DNA from: Gorsachius magnificus
Taxonomy: Eukaryota; Chordata; Aves; Pelecaniformes; Ardeidae
NCBI GenBank assembly: GCA_034008185.1
Contig: CM067084.1
Coordinates: 58,356,599 to 58,420,598, forward strand
Length of the DNA stretch: 64,000 nt
Direction: 5' to 3'
In this document: in pieces, positions 12,652 through 27,000 of the stretch
Position numbering within the stretch: position 1 is the stretch's first letter
Layout of the letters: the number at the start of each line of letters is the position of its first letter
Position numbers and translations under genes: made by a program
The notes under the pieces: model-generated
Told to the model about the DNA's origin: nothing
Database searches by the model: none
Seen by the model: only the letters and a program-made list of their open reading frames with translations

Positions 12652-14340
12652 CTGTGTTGGGAAAAAGATGTTATTAACAATATTTATATGAACTCTGTTC
12701 TTTTAGTCAGAGATACAGATTTATCACATAAAAAAGAGCCCTGAAAACACACACACACGCAAACCTAATGAAAACCAGGCGTTGGGATTTAATCTCCAAA
12801 CTGTATGTTGTACAAACACATAACTGTGTTTGTAGGTGCAACATTAGTCTTCATGCACATCTTAATATTGCAGCATATTTCAATACAGTGCAGCTGAATT
12901 AATTTTGTAATTCAGCAGTCAGAATTTCTTTATCAGCTTGACTTCTATTTAATTTTCAAGAAGCTGAAGTTTACAAATTAGAAACACCATGGAACAAAGA
13001 GATATACTGGAGATGAAATAGATCTCTATACTTAGAAAAAATCAATAATATGGATTAATGACATTGTGTCAAACACTATCACTCTTCACCATCTTTAAAC
13101 TGATATTATCTTGAAAGGAAGAAAGCTGTTAATAGCATTATTTATGGTATCTTTTGGTGGAGGTGGTTCCTGATATCATACTAAATGCACAGTTCCGACA
13201 TCATGTTATTCTCATCATGCAAAATGACATGTGTTTTGATAATGAAGTACAAGATGGCAATGACTCCAAAATTACTAAATTGTCTGTCCAAGTTAATCTG
13301 AACACATTTATATAAAACATATTGCTCAAGAAGCATACTGTCAAATTTGAAGAAAATTTGTTTAGTAATGAAATCTTGCATAGATAATAAATTTTATTGC
13401 TCTCCCAGTAAGGCTAAGATATGTGATGAATTTTGCTAGGCCTGGACTGTGACCAGTGTTGACTGAGTTAAGACACAGACAGATGACACTGTCGCTAAGT
13501 TATTTTCAAAAAACCCCCACAACTGTTGTAAACTACTAGATCTGAGCACCACTAAACAGTGTCAACTTATCAATGATGGAAAAAATCTATTGCAGTTAAA
13601 GCAATATTTGTATAACTGCACTGAAACAAAACAATAGGTTGAAACTGATTTTCCCCATATCGTTGTAAACCAGAGATATGTGTGCAAATCCAACAAAGTT
13701 TTGCTTATCAGAGCCCCAGCTGACAGACCTCAGTCAGAGGTCTGTTCATAGAATCATGGTAACAGATTTATATTCTTTCATAGTGAGTGTGAAATCCACA
13801 GATTAATTAATTACACCAAAATCTTAATATCCCTCTTAATATGTAAACGTACCTTTGAAATATTACATAAATGTGTGCTATAATTATAATTTATCTTTAT
13901 AAAAAGAAAACAATCCAGAACACCTCCAGAGAAATGATTTGTTATGAAATCTGCATCAGTGTGAAACGGCTATACCACAAAGACTCAAAAGTACAGCCAT
14001 GAACTTAATCCAGTTTATCTGAATTACCACAGTTTTTCCTTCACAAACTTTTGATGGGGGAAAAAAGTCAAAGGCATAGTAGTTTTCATAAAACATCCTT
14101 TCTAAGTGCAACAATATTATGTATTTATGATTTCATGTTTTAAAATATACTAACTACGCTAATGTGTTCTGAAGACAAAGGATGGTCCAGAAGCATTAGT
14201 CGAGTCATTGCTCCACTGCAAGCTTTCTATTTTACTGTGGGCATGCCACTCAAGGCGAGGTCCTACATCTGCAGTGCACAGCTTTTAGATAACCAATTTG
14301 AACACCGCAAATAAGACAGACCCTGATCTGGGTTACATTT

Positions 14341-14862
14341 GGAGGAGTGTGGCCTCATTCCCTCTCTCCTCACTTTCCCTCTCAGGAAGTTATTACCCTC
14401 CTCTCCCAGGCACCTGCACCAGGAGTGCTATGCCCAGCTCTGGGCACCCCAAATCAGGAAGATGGGGAGGAAACTGGAGAGGCTACTCAGATGGTCAGGG
14501 GCTAAAAGCACATGGCCTACAAGGAGAGATTGAGGGATCTGGGCTTGTTTAGTCTGGCAAATGGTGTAAGGGGAACCTAACTGCACCCTACAACTACTTC
14601 TAAGGCTACTTACAAAGATGATGGAGCCAAGCTCTTTGTGGCAGTGTCAGACAGTACAACAAAGGCAATGACAACATATTACAGCTTGGGAAGTGCAGGT
14701 TGGACACTAGGAGAAGCTCTTCTGTCCTTGGAGCTCTTAAAGACTTGACTAGACAAGTTCACGGCTGACCAAGTTAGTTGGCAGCACTTCAAGACAGAAG
14801 TTAGCCCAGATGATGTCCTTGAGTCCCCCTTGCACCCAGCAGTGATCTTGTCTCTCAGAAGA
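14341..14862 (+). repeat. Degraded CR1 LINE fragment
   Basis: A plus-orientation CR1 with recognisable blocks in order: an island like 'tgcccagctctgggcacccc', then the 'gagaggct...ggatctgggcttgtttagtctgg' block, 'ccctacaactac', 'gttggacactaggagaag', and a decayed 'agatgatgtccttgagtccc' near the 3' end. Many substitutions and small deletions indicate an old copy. It is in NWD2 intron 1, opposite to the gene. Confidence 0.75.
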
Positions 14863-15916
14863 ACATGCAGGTTTGGCTTAGTCATCCAGACTCCTCACAG
14901 AGTGCCTGGGAAGACTTTTGCTACTGCGTGGGCCAGTGGGAGCAAAACAATAGAGTAAAATAGATGGTGCCAAGAACCCAAGGTCCATGCCAGATTTATT
15001 TCAGGGGATTTTACTTTGGATTGGGCTCAACCCCCACAAACATTTGGAGTGCATTGGGTGAGATCCTGGAGTTATCTTCCTGTTTTTCATCCAAAAGGAA
15101 CTAAGTTCATGCACACCAAGACTGCTCTATGATGGGAGTCAAAGTATATTAGATAGTGACGATCAAGAGATTCACCTCACAAATGCACTCCAGATTTGGA
15201 TGAATACAGACACATCCTACAAATATTTAGGAATGGAGGGCAAAAACCAATGCGCTCAGCCCAGAGCTGCCTGAGTTAGTACATAAGGAGTAGAGGGATG
15301 GATGAGTTGCTCTCTCCTTAGGATCCACAGCCATTCATTTTCTCTCCTACTTTAGTGCGTAAGTCAACCTTTTCTTGCAGAATGCAGTACACAGCTAACA
15401 AGGTTAATTAGCTGGAGGGCTGCACTGTGCCGATGCAGCAGTATTATTTTGGCTCTAAAGGAACTTCTCTCAGTGCCAGCTTGGAGTGACTGTACTGCAT
15501 GGTGTTGCTGTACCTTGTAATAAAAGCTACCTGCGTACTTTGCTTCATTTGAAACACTTTTTTTTTTTACCTTCACAGTAACTGAGACCCTTAGATCAGT
15601 CGCTGATAGAAGACTACATATTCTACATTCTTTGCCTTAACACAGGTTAATTTTGGTACGCAAGCCTGTGAAAAAGCAGAGCATTATATACCTTCACAAC
15701 TGAGTAGAATAAACTGCTGAAAACCAACTTACTACGCTGTTACTGAGCTAAACCAAAGTGATTCTTGCCTCTCTAAACGGAAATTAATCATGACTACAGC
15801 TTTGTTATTAAGGAAGCAAAAATTCACAGTTACTGTTTGCAGTTACATAAATGATCAATGTGATAGCGGACAGAACAGTCTTACTGGGGAACTAAAATAG
15901 ACTAAGTTGCAGGAAC

Positions 15917-15931
15917 AAAAAAAAAAAAAAA
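15917..15931. repeat. 15-base A run
   Basis: A homopolymer in NWD2 intron 1; no flanking element body was recognised that would make it a retroposon tail. Confidence 0.9.
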
Positions 15932-18734
15932 GATTGGAAAAGGGCAGAAGTTAAGAGTAAACATGATTAAACGATAAATGGGGAAACATATTGTCTGAGG
16001 TATACAACAGACAAAACCATATTCTGCTGTTTTCTGTTTATGTCCAGAGGACTTACCCTGCAGAACCCCACTGGCTCTAGTTTTAGAACACGATGCTGTT
16101 CCCTGCAGCGTAACTTGTAGAGTCTTGCTCAGAAAATGAAACAACACATTGCAAGAGTTGTGCTACATTTCTAATACCTTATAAATGGAATAGAAAGAAA
16201 GAAAACATTCCTTCAAACTCCAACTGTGTTCTGGATAAGGCACTCGGGAATACCCATCCTGTATTTTTTTTCCTACCTCCAAATGTAATGGAATGAGCTT
16301 ATCTAATTGGAATTTGAGTCTGGTGTTTCTACTAATGAATTTTAAGAATTCCTGTATTTGTAATAAGTTGTGAAACTTTAAGAGAACAGAAGTGCATATA
16401 GTTAAGATGAACTACAGTAATTAGTATGGATGGCAGATAAGCTGGTTTAATTAAATAAAATCTAACCTGATTTACAGTGACAGCAAATCTGTGAAGCTGG
16501 CAGATCCTAACAACAAAAATGTCACACAGGCAAATTCCACCTTCCAGGCTGCTGCTGCAGATGAATGGATTAACTATACGACATTCTTCCAGCAGCCAAA
16601 ATGAGACAATAGCTGTGAGACGAGCTTTATACACCTCCTGATGTTAATTCTGATTCTCTGAAATCCAAATGATAGTCCAGAATAAAATGTGGGAATGAAA
16701 TTACATCTGCAAAAACATTAAGACAAGACTTAAAAAAGGCCCAATCCTAAATTAATCTCCAATATTTAAATCAAACAAAAAACCAACCCTGTCTTGAGCG
16801 AGACAGGGACTTGCTGAACATGTATGTTTCTTGCAAGTACTAACTCTTGCAGACGGTCGCCTCCTAAGCCAGTCCATAACCACCACAACCATTCTGCCTA
16901 CCCCTATGCACTGAACCAACAGAGAACGCCACCTCAGCCCTCCCCCTCTCCATGCATCCCCAATGTAATACTGACGACAGAACTGAATTAGCTATGTATG
17001 CATTCATGGCCTTTCTGCCAAGTAACAGGCAATCGCTGTTCAAACATGACTGTTTCTGTGAGGTGTGATTTCTGAAGGCTTATAGCTCAGTCAAATCACT
17101 GCCAGTTTTCATTAGAGTACTCCAAGGTGCTGCTTCTCAGTGTGAACTATTTCCATGCCAAAGTCTGACCTTCAAACACAAGCTGTTCTGCTATTAAAGT
17201 AGCTTATTTTATTTTTAATAGGGAAACTACATTTTACATTCTTGTGTTAGTAAACAGATGATGTGTATGTACAAACAGTTGCCAAACATTAATCTCTGGG
17301 ATAAAATAAGTCATGGAAAATAGCCTAGTTGAGGGAAATTTCAAAGCATATGCAAGTGAACAGAAAGAGTTAACATGGAAGCCTGATGGAAATTGCCCAT
17401 TTTCAAGCACCAGTTATTCTGCCTTAAGACCAGTTTCTCTTCTTGCTGGTGGTTGTACTGGTACGAGTTCAGCCACAGTGATGGGAACGGCTGTTTCATG
17501 CACATGGGCTGCAGTCACACGATGCCTCTTACTCAACCAAGGCTCGATGTGGGTGAATAAGGAGGTTGCTTGGCCCCACTCTGTTACCGTGTTGGCACAG
17601 GCGGTGCCAATGTGGGGACAGTGAGTCCCACCTGACCACCCTCAAAGGAGCAGCGCATTCAAGTTGAGAGTCCGTTCACAGAAACGTAACCCGTGAGTAA
17701 CCTTACCCAAGCACGATGCAAGCTAAGGCCCTCATGGAGGGCAAAGTCCTAAGCAGGGAGGGTGTTTGCACGGCCACAGTTTGACTGACAGAGGAACTGG
17801 CATTACCAGGCTCGAGGGAGCCGGCAGGAGAATTGTTGACTGACATAACAGGTTGAGGCAGGCAGCTGAACCTGGAAGGGCCAAGGCAGAAAAAGAAGAA
17901 AAAAGCTGCCTTTGCAGTTATTCAAGGTACCGCAGAAATGAACGTCATGTGGGGTCACAGAGCTGCCTGCAGATCTGATCTCCAGCCTGTCACCCAGGAA
18001 AGAGCAGCTCCCTGTATGCACAGAAGAAACAATTTCTGTACCAGCCCCTGGTGCTTGGTGTTCCCATGCTTTGCAGTGGCTCAGGACAGAAGCTTGCTGG
18101 AGTTCTTGACCTCACCTCTTTCACAGCCTACTTCTCTGCTAGCTTAGTCTCCTGCACAAATGCACACAGATATGCTTATTATCACAGAATGTTGGAGTCT
18201 TCTGTGCAACTACACAGGTCTGAGGCCATGAGCAGAGGTCTGGATGAGCAGAGAACATCTTCTAATCTAGTCCTGAATGCATATGCACTAAGATACCCAG
18301 CTATTTGCTTCCTCTAAGTATTCTAAATGCTTAGATTTGCTGGATGGGTAGGAAAGATTCTTGCCATAGGACTTTTTTTTAATGCATTGCAATATTAAAA
18401 AATGCGGGTATTTTATAATCATTGTCTACTAACTGCAGGGACAATTTCTGTACGTACTATGTAAGGATATGATGCAAATAAGGTTAAAAATTAGTTAGCT
18501 GCAATACCAAGTAAGGAAGTGGCTGCCAAACTACTCTTAATGCCAGTATCTTCTTGTCACATAGGACTACTCAATTGAATTACTCCTTTTAAACTGCCTT
18601 TTTTGCTAATAATGCACAACAGCATTGTATATTACCCCTGATACTAAAAGCTTTGAATACCAGTACATAACAAATGTCCCTAAATATTATGGAAACCTTG
18701 TCTCTGAAAATATTACCATAATAATAAGCCATTT

Positions 18735-18800
18735 GCATTTCTACAGTGCCTCTCATCTGAGGATCTCAGAGCACTTTGCAAGCCATGAGTTTGAATCATG
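18735..18800. repeat. Possible ancient amniote interspersed repeat
   Basis: 'acagtgcctctcatctgagg' followed by 'atctcagagcactttgcaag' resembles a block seen in old amniote SINE/LINE tails (MIR- or L3-like). The family is not certain, and a repeat-library search would decide. Confidence 0.3.
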
Positions 18801-19239
18801 TAGCTGGTAAGAAAGGGAAAAATTACTTGAGCTACCTAGTACCCTTGCCTTCCTAGAAAATTAACTCCATAGACTCTGTCATCATTTCCTTCCCTTGGGG
18901 TTTCTGTGAATAGAGAGCATTAGAATAAGCATCCAAAGCTCCCCAAGACTCTTTTTAGGGAACGGGAACAGATTGGCCTGGGTTACTTCTTCCAGTGTGC
19001 CCTCCTCAACACTACCAACCTTCAGGTCCCTACTGGCTCTCTAAGGTGGTAAATGAGAAACCGGCCAGACTGAAGGCCATTCATTAATTAAACTAAAACT
19101 CACAACTGACTGTAGCCCTCCAAATAAATTCTGACTAGCAAAACACTGCAACATTACTGTGATGAACACAGCTGCTTGTCCTCACCCAGCCCGCTAGTGG
19201 GAGCAATCCCATAGGATGTGCAGAGTGTGTGCGAGACTG

Positions 19240-19306
19240 CTGGACTAAGGAGGACCTAGAACACAGTCCTTCAGCTCAGAGGTTAGCGCTCTAGCCACCA
19301 GAATAT
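19240..19306. repeat. Possible ancient SINE fragment
   Basis: 'cagaggttagcgctctagcc' recalls the tRNA-derived part of old amniote SINEs, where 'tagcgctctaacca' recurs. It is 450 bp from the fragment at 18735, and both might derive from one decayed element. Weak support. Confidence 0.25.
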
Positions 19307-20309
19307 TGCATAGTAAGACTGGTGGCATCTCCCTCTCCTCAACCTTTTAAGTTCTTAAAAAATAAATACAACAGTGGGCTGAGCATTTGAGCCCAAAGGA
19401 ATAGCCGCTTGGCATGAAAATCAGAGAAATAACGGAAAATAACATTAAAATAGTAAGTAATCCTGAGATGTTTCTCTCAGTTGTGAAGAAATGACAGGAT
19501 GTGACTAAAAATTTGTGGTCTACACCAGAACATTTAAACAAACACATTTTCAGAACAAAAGACCTAACTATCTGAGGCAGGATTCAAAATGTAGGGCATA
19601 ATTATAAGCCTAAAACTTCTAGTTGCAGTAATTAACTCTTCTTTTTTAGCCTCAAATCAAACAATATCAGATTTCAAATGAGATGTAGTTTTAAAACCTA
19701 TTTCTTGGAGATGCTCCCTACTGTCAGTTCTGTAACATGACAAATTTAAAACAACACATATAGAATATGCATTTATTATTTTTTTAATTATCATGCTTAA
19801 CAGCTGGCCACATTTCACAGTGACTTCTTACTTATAAAATACCCTGCATCTTGACTGTTAATATGATTAACCAGTGCCACCTATTGGCTTAACAATAACA
19901 CCCAGCTGTCAATTTATATACATAAAAAATGAGGGAACTAGTAAAATCAAAGGGGTCAAGACCCCTGTTAAAATACAGAATTTTGGGGAAATCAATATGG
20001 AACTGACATGACAGAAGGGGAAAGCATCCCTACATCTAAATATCAAAAGACTTTTGATTAGTCACACATGATTGTGTTCCCAATTTAAAACACATGTTGG
20101 TTTCTGAGAGTTCTGAGTTTTATTATGCATACAATATGCGTACACGAAACAAATTTGGATTGTGATCCAAAGGCTGGTGAACTTAATGGAAAGATCTGTT
20201 AATCTCAGCAGATCTTAATTTAAAGTTCTACATTTGTGGCATGTATTGAAACCCATTACCTTTTGATGCCTTACTGACTTCCACAGAGTTTGGATGAAAT
20301 CCTTCAATC

Positions 20310-20330
20310 CATAAATAAATTAATAAATAA
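20310..20330. repeat. Imperfect (TAAA)n microsatellite
   Basis: Four to five 'aaat/taaa' units with one interruption, followed by a C6 run. Confidence 0.7.
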
Positions 20331-20493
20331 CCCCCCACTACATACTCATTAAATCTAGTGCTTATGGTATGAGTGAGGACTCTGAAGCAGAATTTTACCT
20401 CGTAATGTATCCTAACAACTAACCTCACATTATCCCTTGGGAACACAGCACCCTACATTTAGATGTTCTTAAAGAAAAAAGAAGAGTTAGGTT

Positions 20494-20553
20494 GACCTGG
20501 AATCCTTTCCCATGACCTGGAATCCTTTCTCATGACCTGGAATCTTTTCCCAA
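20494..20553. repeat. 20-bp tandem repeat, three copies
   Basis: Unit 'gacctggaatcctttcccat' occurs three times head to tail, with one mismatch in copy 2 and two in copy 3. It lies in NWD2 intron 1. Near-identity suggests a recent local duplication, and copy number may vary between individuals. Confidence 0.95.
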
Positions 20554-23500
20554 TCCTGCAAATGGTCCCTAGATTGCAGCTTGGATGCCTAGGTGTCCTT
20601 CCATCCCTTGGCTATGATTTGTGGCAAACACTGCAAATGCAGATGCATGCAAAAGCCAATGCACAGTGGGAGCTTTAGCAGCACCATGGGTTGAAGGCAG
20701 AATCTCTGCAGGGGGAGAATTTTGCATTCTGCAAACTGCACAAGTGGAAGAATTCAACAAAATCTAATTCTTTCATTTAATAAAGCAAACTGGGAAAAGC
20801 TCTTGAAAAATGACAATTTACAAACAATTATTGTCATACAATTAAATGATGTGACAGGAGAAACTGAAGACACAGCACATTTAGACACCAAAATTAAGTC
20901 TGAAAATTATCTCTGCAGAACACCAAAGCTTATTACAACTAAGCACTGGAAAACAGCAGAGCCTGCAAGGACAAGAATTTGCAACTATAATCAAAATTAA
21001 CATGAAAGTAAAACTTCTTGTGAAATCTAAAAGTGGAATTCTGAGTGAGCTGTGCAAAAATGCATAACAAAAGACACAAAAAGGGCCAGTGCAGTGACAA
21101 AGATACGTGCAAAAATCCTACTAATTCATCTAGAGGTGTCAACTCACACTTCAAAAAATTATGGAATTACCTAGAAAGCAGAGAAAAAAATGTATGACAC
21201 TGGAAAATGTTTTTACCAATTAAGTTGTATGTACTGCAGTAGCTTTACTGGTTTTTTTCTGACATCACTAGACCAAAGAGAAAACAATCAGGGTACGTTA
21301 CTAAAGCACTTGAGGTAATGAGGCAGTGGCAATCAATAAGGCAATGGGACATCACAGACATTTTGTCTCCTAACTGACCTGCAGATTCAAGTGCTGGAAG
21401 CAAACAAAGTAGTACGCTGTAGGCTTTGAGAAGCATAAAGCAGAGGTGAGCCATAAAAAACCACAAGAAAGCAAGGCTGGTGAAAACACACACGTATTTC
21501 ACAGTACAGGCAAGCACAGGCCCACTAAATACACCTCATTCTGAAGAAATTCCAATAAACACTCCTATGTGACTTTACATCTGGCAGCACTGCAAAGCTA
21601 TGGAAGAGCTCTGCAAGCACTGTTGGCTCTCTGGTAAAGTTGCCCTTCCCTTCTAATCTAGGTTGTATTCTTCCTTAAATTTGGTGGAACAGGGCCATGG
21701 TTTGGGCCACTACAAAACAGCTGAAGCCAGCCGGGCCAGCTGGAAGAGCATGACTGATAAATGTAGCCTACTATATGGGCTTCAAGTGAAAGATATGAAG
21801 ACTTTCATGCCAGATGAAAAAGTCTTGAACCTGACACTTATGGGTGTGCAGAGACACCCCACAGAAGAAGTGAGAAGTGCTGCTTGCTATCAGGGCAGTA
21901 AGTCTGCATCAATAAAGTAGGAGTTTTCTTTGCAACAGACCTTTTTTATTCCTGATGCCAAACAGAGAGAACTATTAAATAACATCACTGCACAGTCAGA
22001 ATAGTACTTGGCTGCTGTAGAAACAGTTATCAAAGACGAAGAAACTCAATGACAATCCTGGCAAAGGAGAGCAGCTGGAGGGAGGGATGCCAGAAACTCA
22101 ACCACGCCTTGTCTGTGTAATAGAATCTCAACTGATTTCTTACAGGACTATTTCACAAACTGACAGATGACTTCTACCTAGTTATAACCATCCACTTACA
22201 GGCACTGCAGTACAACACGTTTTAGAATTGAGAATTCCAGGTGGAGTCTGCGCTAAAAGTCATTGGACATGACCAAATAATTCACAAAACTGGCTCGTTT
22301 TGATGGATTATGTAACATTTGAGAGGAAAACAGAGATTGGCATGTAAAGAGAGAGTGATTTATCTTACCTCTGTTCTCCTTTACCCTTTTGAATTCTAAT
22401 GATTCACCTAAGCATTATTTTCAGTGAAGATTATATAAACCAGGTGAAAAGGCCATTTTTAATAAGTTTTCAAATGTGTCTGGTTTTATGAATAAAATAT
22501 TTTTGTGATGACTTGATTTTACTGTATTTTTTTCTTGTTCCAGATTTCATTAATTACTTCTGCTCGCTAACCACATTTAGTTCATGATATACATTAAAAT
22601 AATAGTAAATTTGTAGTTTAACAATCTTGAGGAGCTAGTAATTGAAAAAGGACAATACATATTCTAATCACACCATTTGAGAAGCAGATGTAGTTGAAAC
22701 AACTAAGTTCAATTTCCCACTAATACATTTCACAAACAGAAAATAATATTTTAAGAACTTCCATAACTGGCATACCAATTTAATCAATCGATGACTGAAC
22801 TACAGAATCTCTTCCAAATTAGTACTTTCAAATCACTTTAGCCACCTTCTCCAACCCTTTGCTCTTATTTTTAGAATACCATACCCAATGAGCTACAATG
22901 ACCTTTAAATGAGGATAAAGATCTTCTATGATGCTATACTCTCAACGGCAGTGTAGAAGATGACTGAAAGGGTGGACTTGATTTCATTTGCATTTCTTGC
23001 CTTTCTCAGTGTCTGTGGCCACAGAATATCTAAAACCATCTGCAAGTCAACACCTACATACCGTTAAACACAACCGAATCCACAATCTGAATTTACATGA
23101 CTATGAGAATCTGACTGTGGTATTAACACTGGAACAATACACCAGCAATGGAATTGCTCAGTAGAGTTATATAGTATTATACATCGTTGATTATAGAAAG
23201 TATAAAATAGAAAATTCATAATTCAAACAGGTGGAATGTAAGGAGATCATTTGCATTTTTAGTTCTGTTTTCTAAAGAAAGGAGGAACATATGATGATCT
23301 GTATGTCTTACGTTCTCTTTTGAAAAATACTTTTAACTTATGAATGACATTAAACAAATCTGACAATTATATTAATCTCAAATATAATGAATATCCTTTG
23401 TGGGAATAAATCAGCAAGTAAATAAGAGAAATCCTGTAAATGAGTCTCATCCTCCCATTCATAAATAAGCCATCAAAGGGAAAGCTGTAACATGCTATTT

Positions 23501-23934
23501 GACACTTCATGAACGTCTTCTTTGCAGGAAAGCTTCACCTGAAACAAGCATTCTTCTGCAGGACATGCATACATGGTAAAATAATCTCTGTGGGAGGGAG
23601 CTCATTGCTTTATATTATATGTGTTTTTCTTGGATGCATAGATCGGCTTCCTGACATGGTAAAAGGATGAAGAAGCAGAAACTAGATTTGAGAAATTTAT
23701 GAATAATGACATGATCTAGTGAAAGATACTGAAACTCATTCTAAGCAAGGAAATTTTCAGGAGTTTTTTACCTTTGGTAGTTTCTGTTGACTAATGGGTT
23801 TATTTTGTGTCCGTATATATTGCAGTAAGCACTACCAGTAGTGCTGTGGAAGACACAGTGCAGCAGTATGCTGGACAGTCCATTTCCTATGTATTTTCTT
23901 AATTGGTTTGGAGACAGCTCATGAAGAGCTAGAC

Positions 23935-24037
23935 TATCTTCTGTCAGGAATGGCACAGGTATGTTTGATCTTGCTCAAGGCAGGAGGGCAGATCTGAATG
24001 CCTCTAGAGGTCCCTTCCAGCCTCCTGGTCTGTGATT
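23935..24037 (+). repeat. CR1 3' tail fragment
   Basis: The blocks 'ctcaaggcaggagggcag' and 'ctctagaggtcccttccagc' followed by 'ctgtgatt' match the last ~100 bp of CR1 in plus orientation. It is heavily 5'-truncated and lies in NWD2 intron 1. Confidence 0.75.
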
Positions 24038-27000
24038 TGCACAACAATAAATAACTGCCTAATGAAATAACTTTCTAATGTCCCTTGGACCTCTGTTATG
24101 GCCACATATTTCTGGCTTAAATGACATGCCATTGAACTCAATGCAACTCATTCTGCTCACCACAGATTGCTTAATTCTTTATAATCCTATGTTGTAAACG
24201 ACTTGCATTTCAAAGCAAATCATCATACAAACTTTACCAGTGTTTTGATATGCCAAATTAGGAACCACATACACAGGAATGCTTCAATAACTTGCTTCAA
24301 GAGCATTGCATAATCCTTCATCATGTTTAAATGCAGTCCAATAGATATGTAAGTAAATCAAAACTGTTATCAAGCAATAATATGATTTTATAATTTTCCT
24401 AACATTTACCAGTAACCACTCCTAAAAAAAGGATCAATACTTACTGCTCACTGCTCTCAGTATCTGAGCTATCAGAAATGTTATAGGGTGGAAAATGAAA
24501 AAGAAAAATAGGCATATTATTCAGAACAAGTAACTTTCTCTTGCCAGAACAGTACAGGCTATGAATCTAGCCACCAGGATTATTATCAAGTAAGAATGTA
24601 TTTTTACTCTGATCTCCTTTTCTAGAATTTGTGGGGCCTTTATTGAACAACAGTAGGTACAGGGGAAAAAAAAAAGATTAAGTCTTTAATTTTAAGAAAA
24701 TAACTTACAAAGCAGTCATACATGACTTATGTTTGATTATGACAGGAAAGCAAGATCCTCTACATGTGTCATACTGGCATAGGTAGATGTGGAAAATTCT
24801 TGGTAATAAAATACCCCTTAGGTTAGAGTCCTCCGTGACACACTGGGCTCCTTTAGATTACACTCCATACCTTAGGCTTCTTAGATTACTGAATACCATC
24901 ACTTCCTTATTTCTTTCTTAGTACGGCTCCATTTTAATAACTCCATGGAAATAAGGGCATTCAGATAACTAGGTCTTCACAGTTAACCTCTCTTTCTATA
25001 TACAGATAGACAAAAATGGATCATTACAATGCTGGTTTTGGAGAAAGTTACTCTTTTAGGGAGATCTGCTTTTAAGTACCCCTACTCCACAGATATTTCC
25101 ACTTTTGTTTTTTGAGATCACTTCTTTGGCTGAATACGCATGGTCTTGTTCACACAAAATCCCCACTGAAGTTAGTAGATTAGGTGTTTCACTGGGCAAT
25201 AATCTATCTCAAGACTTGGAAAGCCTGTTACAAGTACCGAGACTATTGACTAATTAGTAAAGCAACTAGACAAATTAATGGAAGCAAAGGACCTCACAGA
25301 TTATTAAACACAAAGATATAATCTTTATCATTTTGTCCCTGTTGTGATCTCTTATTCTTTTGTCATGCATCTGAAACTGCCAGGGTCACAGGAGGAATAT
25401 TGGGCTCCTTTGGTCTAACTCACTATGTCCGATCTTACTGCATTTGCTTCTCATTTATCTTATATATGATGTGCATAACTCTGCAAATATGGATAACCCC
25501 TCTCTAAAAGTATTAAACCCACATGGTTATTCAATGGTTCTCAATCATGTAAAATCCAGTCAGTGAGACTGCTGGTGAATAAACAAAGCATAAACTCAGG
25601 CAGTGTCAGGGATTCTGTTACAACTGTTCTTAAGTGCCAGTCATTTCTTCCTACATTGCATGGTCAGGCATCAATCTTGTACAATACAAATAAACCATAC
25701 TAACTAACAGATAATATATATTGAAACCAATATGCTAAAAAGGGGTTTTGGAGGGTTTGCACAAGCCATTTATTTTGCCAATGATTTTTAACTTTGAACT
25801 TCGATATGCTTCTGAATGCCTATTTTGTACTTTTATGAAGTGCTGTAGCTTGTAAGAAATGCAAATGCTCTTTAGTAATATGAACACATCAAAGGGTCTA
25901 GGCTTCAGAAATGCCCGCTGATAGCAAACGCTTCAGTTGGGGAGCTCTCTGAAACTAAGGCTGTCCAGATAGAGCTCTTAGTCATTAATTCTCATTTCAT
26001 CTTAATGTTTTGTAAAATGTTACTAATTAGAGACTCTAAATAATGATTTTACAAATAACATTGCTATGTATCATGCATACACTATAACTACAGGTCTCAA
26101 TACCTGATTCAGATAACAGGGAGTTGGAGGACAAAGCTGGAAATTTATAAAGTGCAGGTGAGACTGCAAAGGTACTCAGTTGCTGGTAGAGTGATATGGA
26201 CTCTATTAATAAACACTTTTGAGTGTTTAATCATACCAAAGACACATGTTACTATACTGTAGACGGCAGCTGTGCCACCCCAAGCAAACGCTAGGAGCAG
26301 GTTGTACCAGGCTGTTTTTCAGGCTCTAACAATTTGCAATCTGATCTATTCAGTTATTTGATCAGTCCCAAAGACTGATACTTAACAACATCATGACTCT
26401 GGATTAAGCCCAGTGTGGAAGTCCTGCCATTTTCTAGTCTTTCCAGCTTCTGGCACCAAGTGTATTTTGAACAGCCCGATAAATCTAGTCTGTAAAGATG
26501 ACTTTTTTTATTCCTCTAAATCCAGATTCTGTACAATAATGACTGTGGTTGGTGAGGCATAACATCTGCCCAGCACAGCATCTTGTATTCAACAATGGGC
26601 ATTAGCAGACACTTACAGAGGGAGTTTAAGACCAGGTCAAATATAGAGGCAGGCATGTAATTATGGTGGTGATGGGGTGGCTTACGAGAGTTGCCTGTGG
26701 TACATCTCCTCCTTGCCCGACACAGCAGCATGCACATGGTACTCTGCACTGACTTGGGGCTGCCTCCTCTTTACCTTGCTACACTCCCTGCTGTGAGCTA
26801 CCTGTGATTTAGCCCTACTCCCTTTTTGACTAAAGCTTTTGGAAGTAAAAACCTCTCTCTGATACAAAACCTAATTCATACGAGTAGCATCAGGCCAGTG
26901 GAGTTATTTTAGGGTCACACTGGCTCAATCATGATTAAATTGGGTTCTTTAATTCTATATATTATTATCCTTCTTTAATTAAAATTCCAGTAAGGGGATA

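Noticed and set aside
13745..13758. 'tcatagaatcatgg', like a CR1 terminal unit
   Set aside because: The flanking 'ttggaagggacc' block is missing, so it is too short to call.
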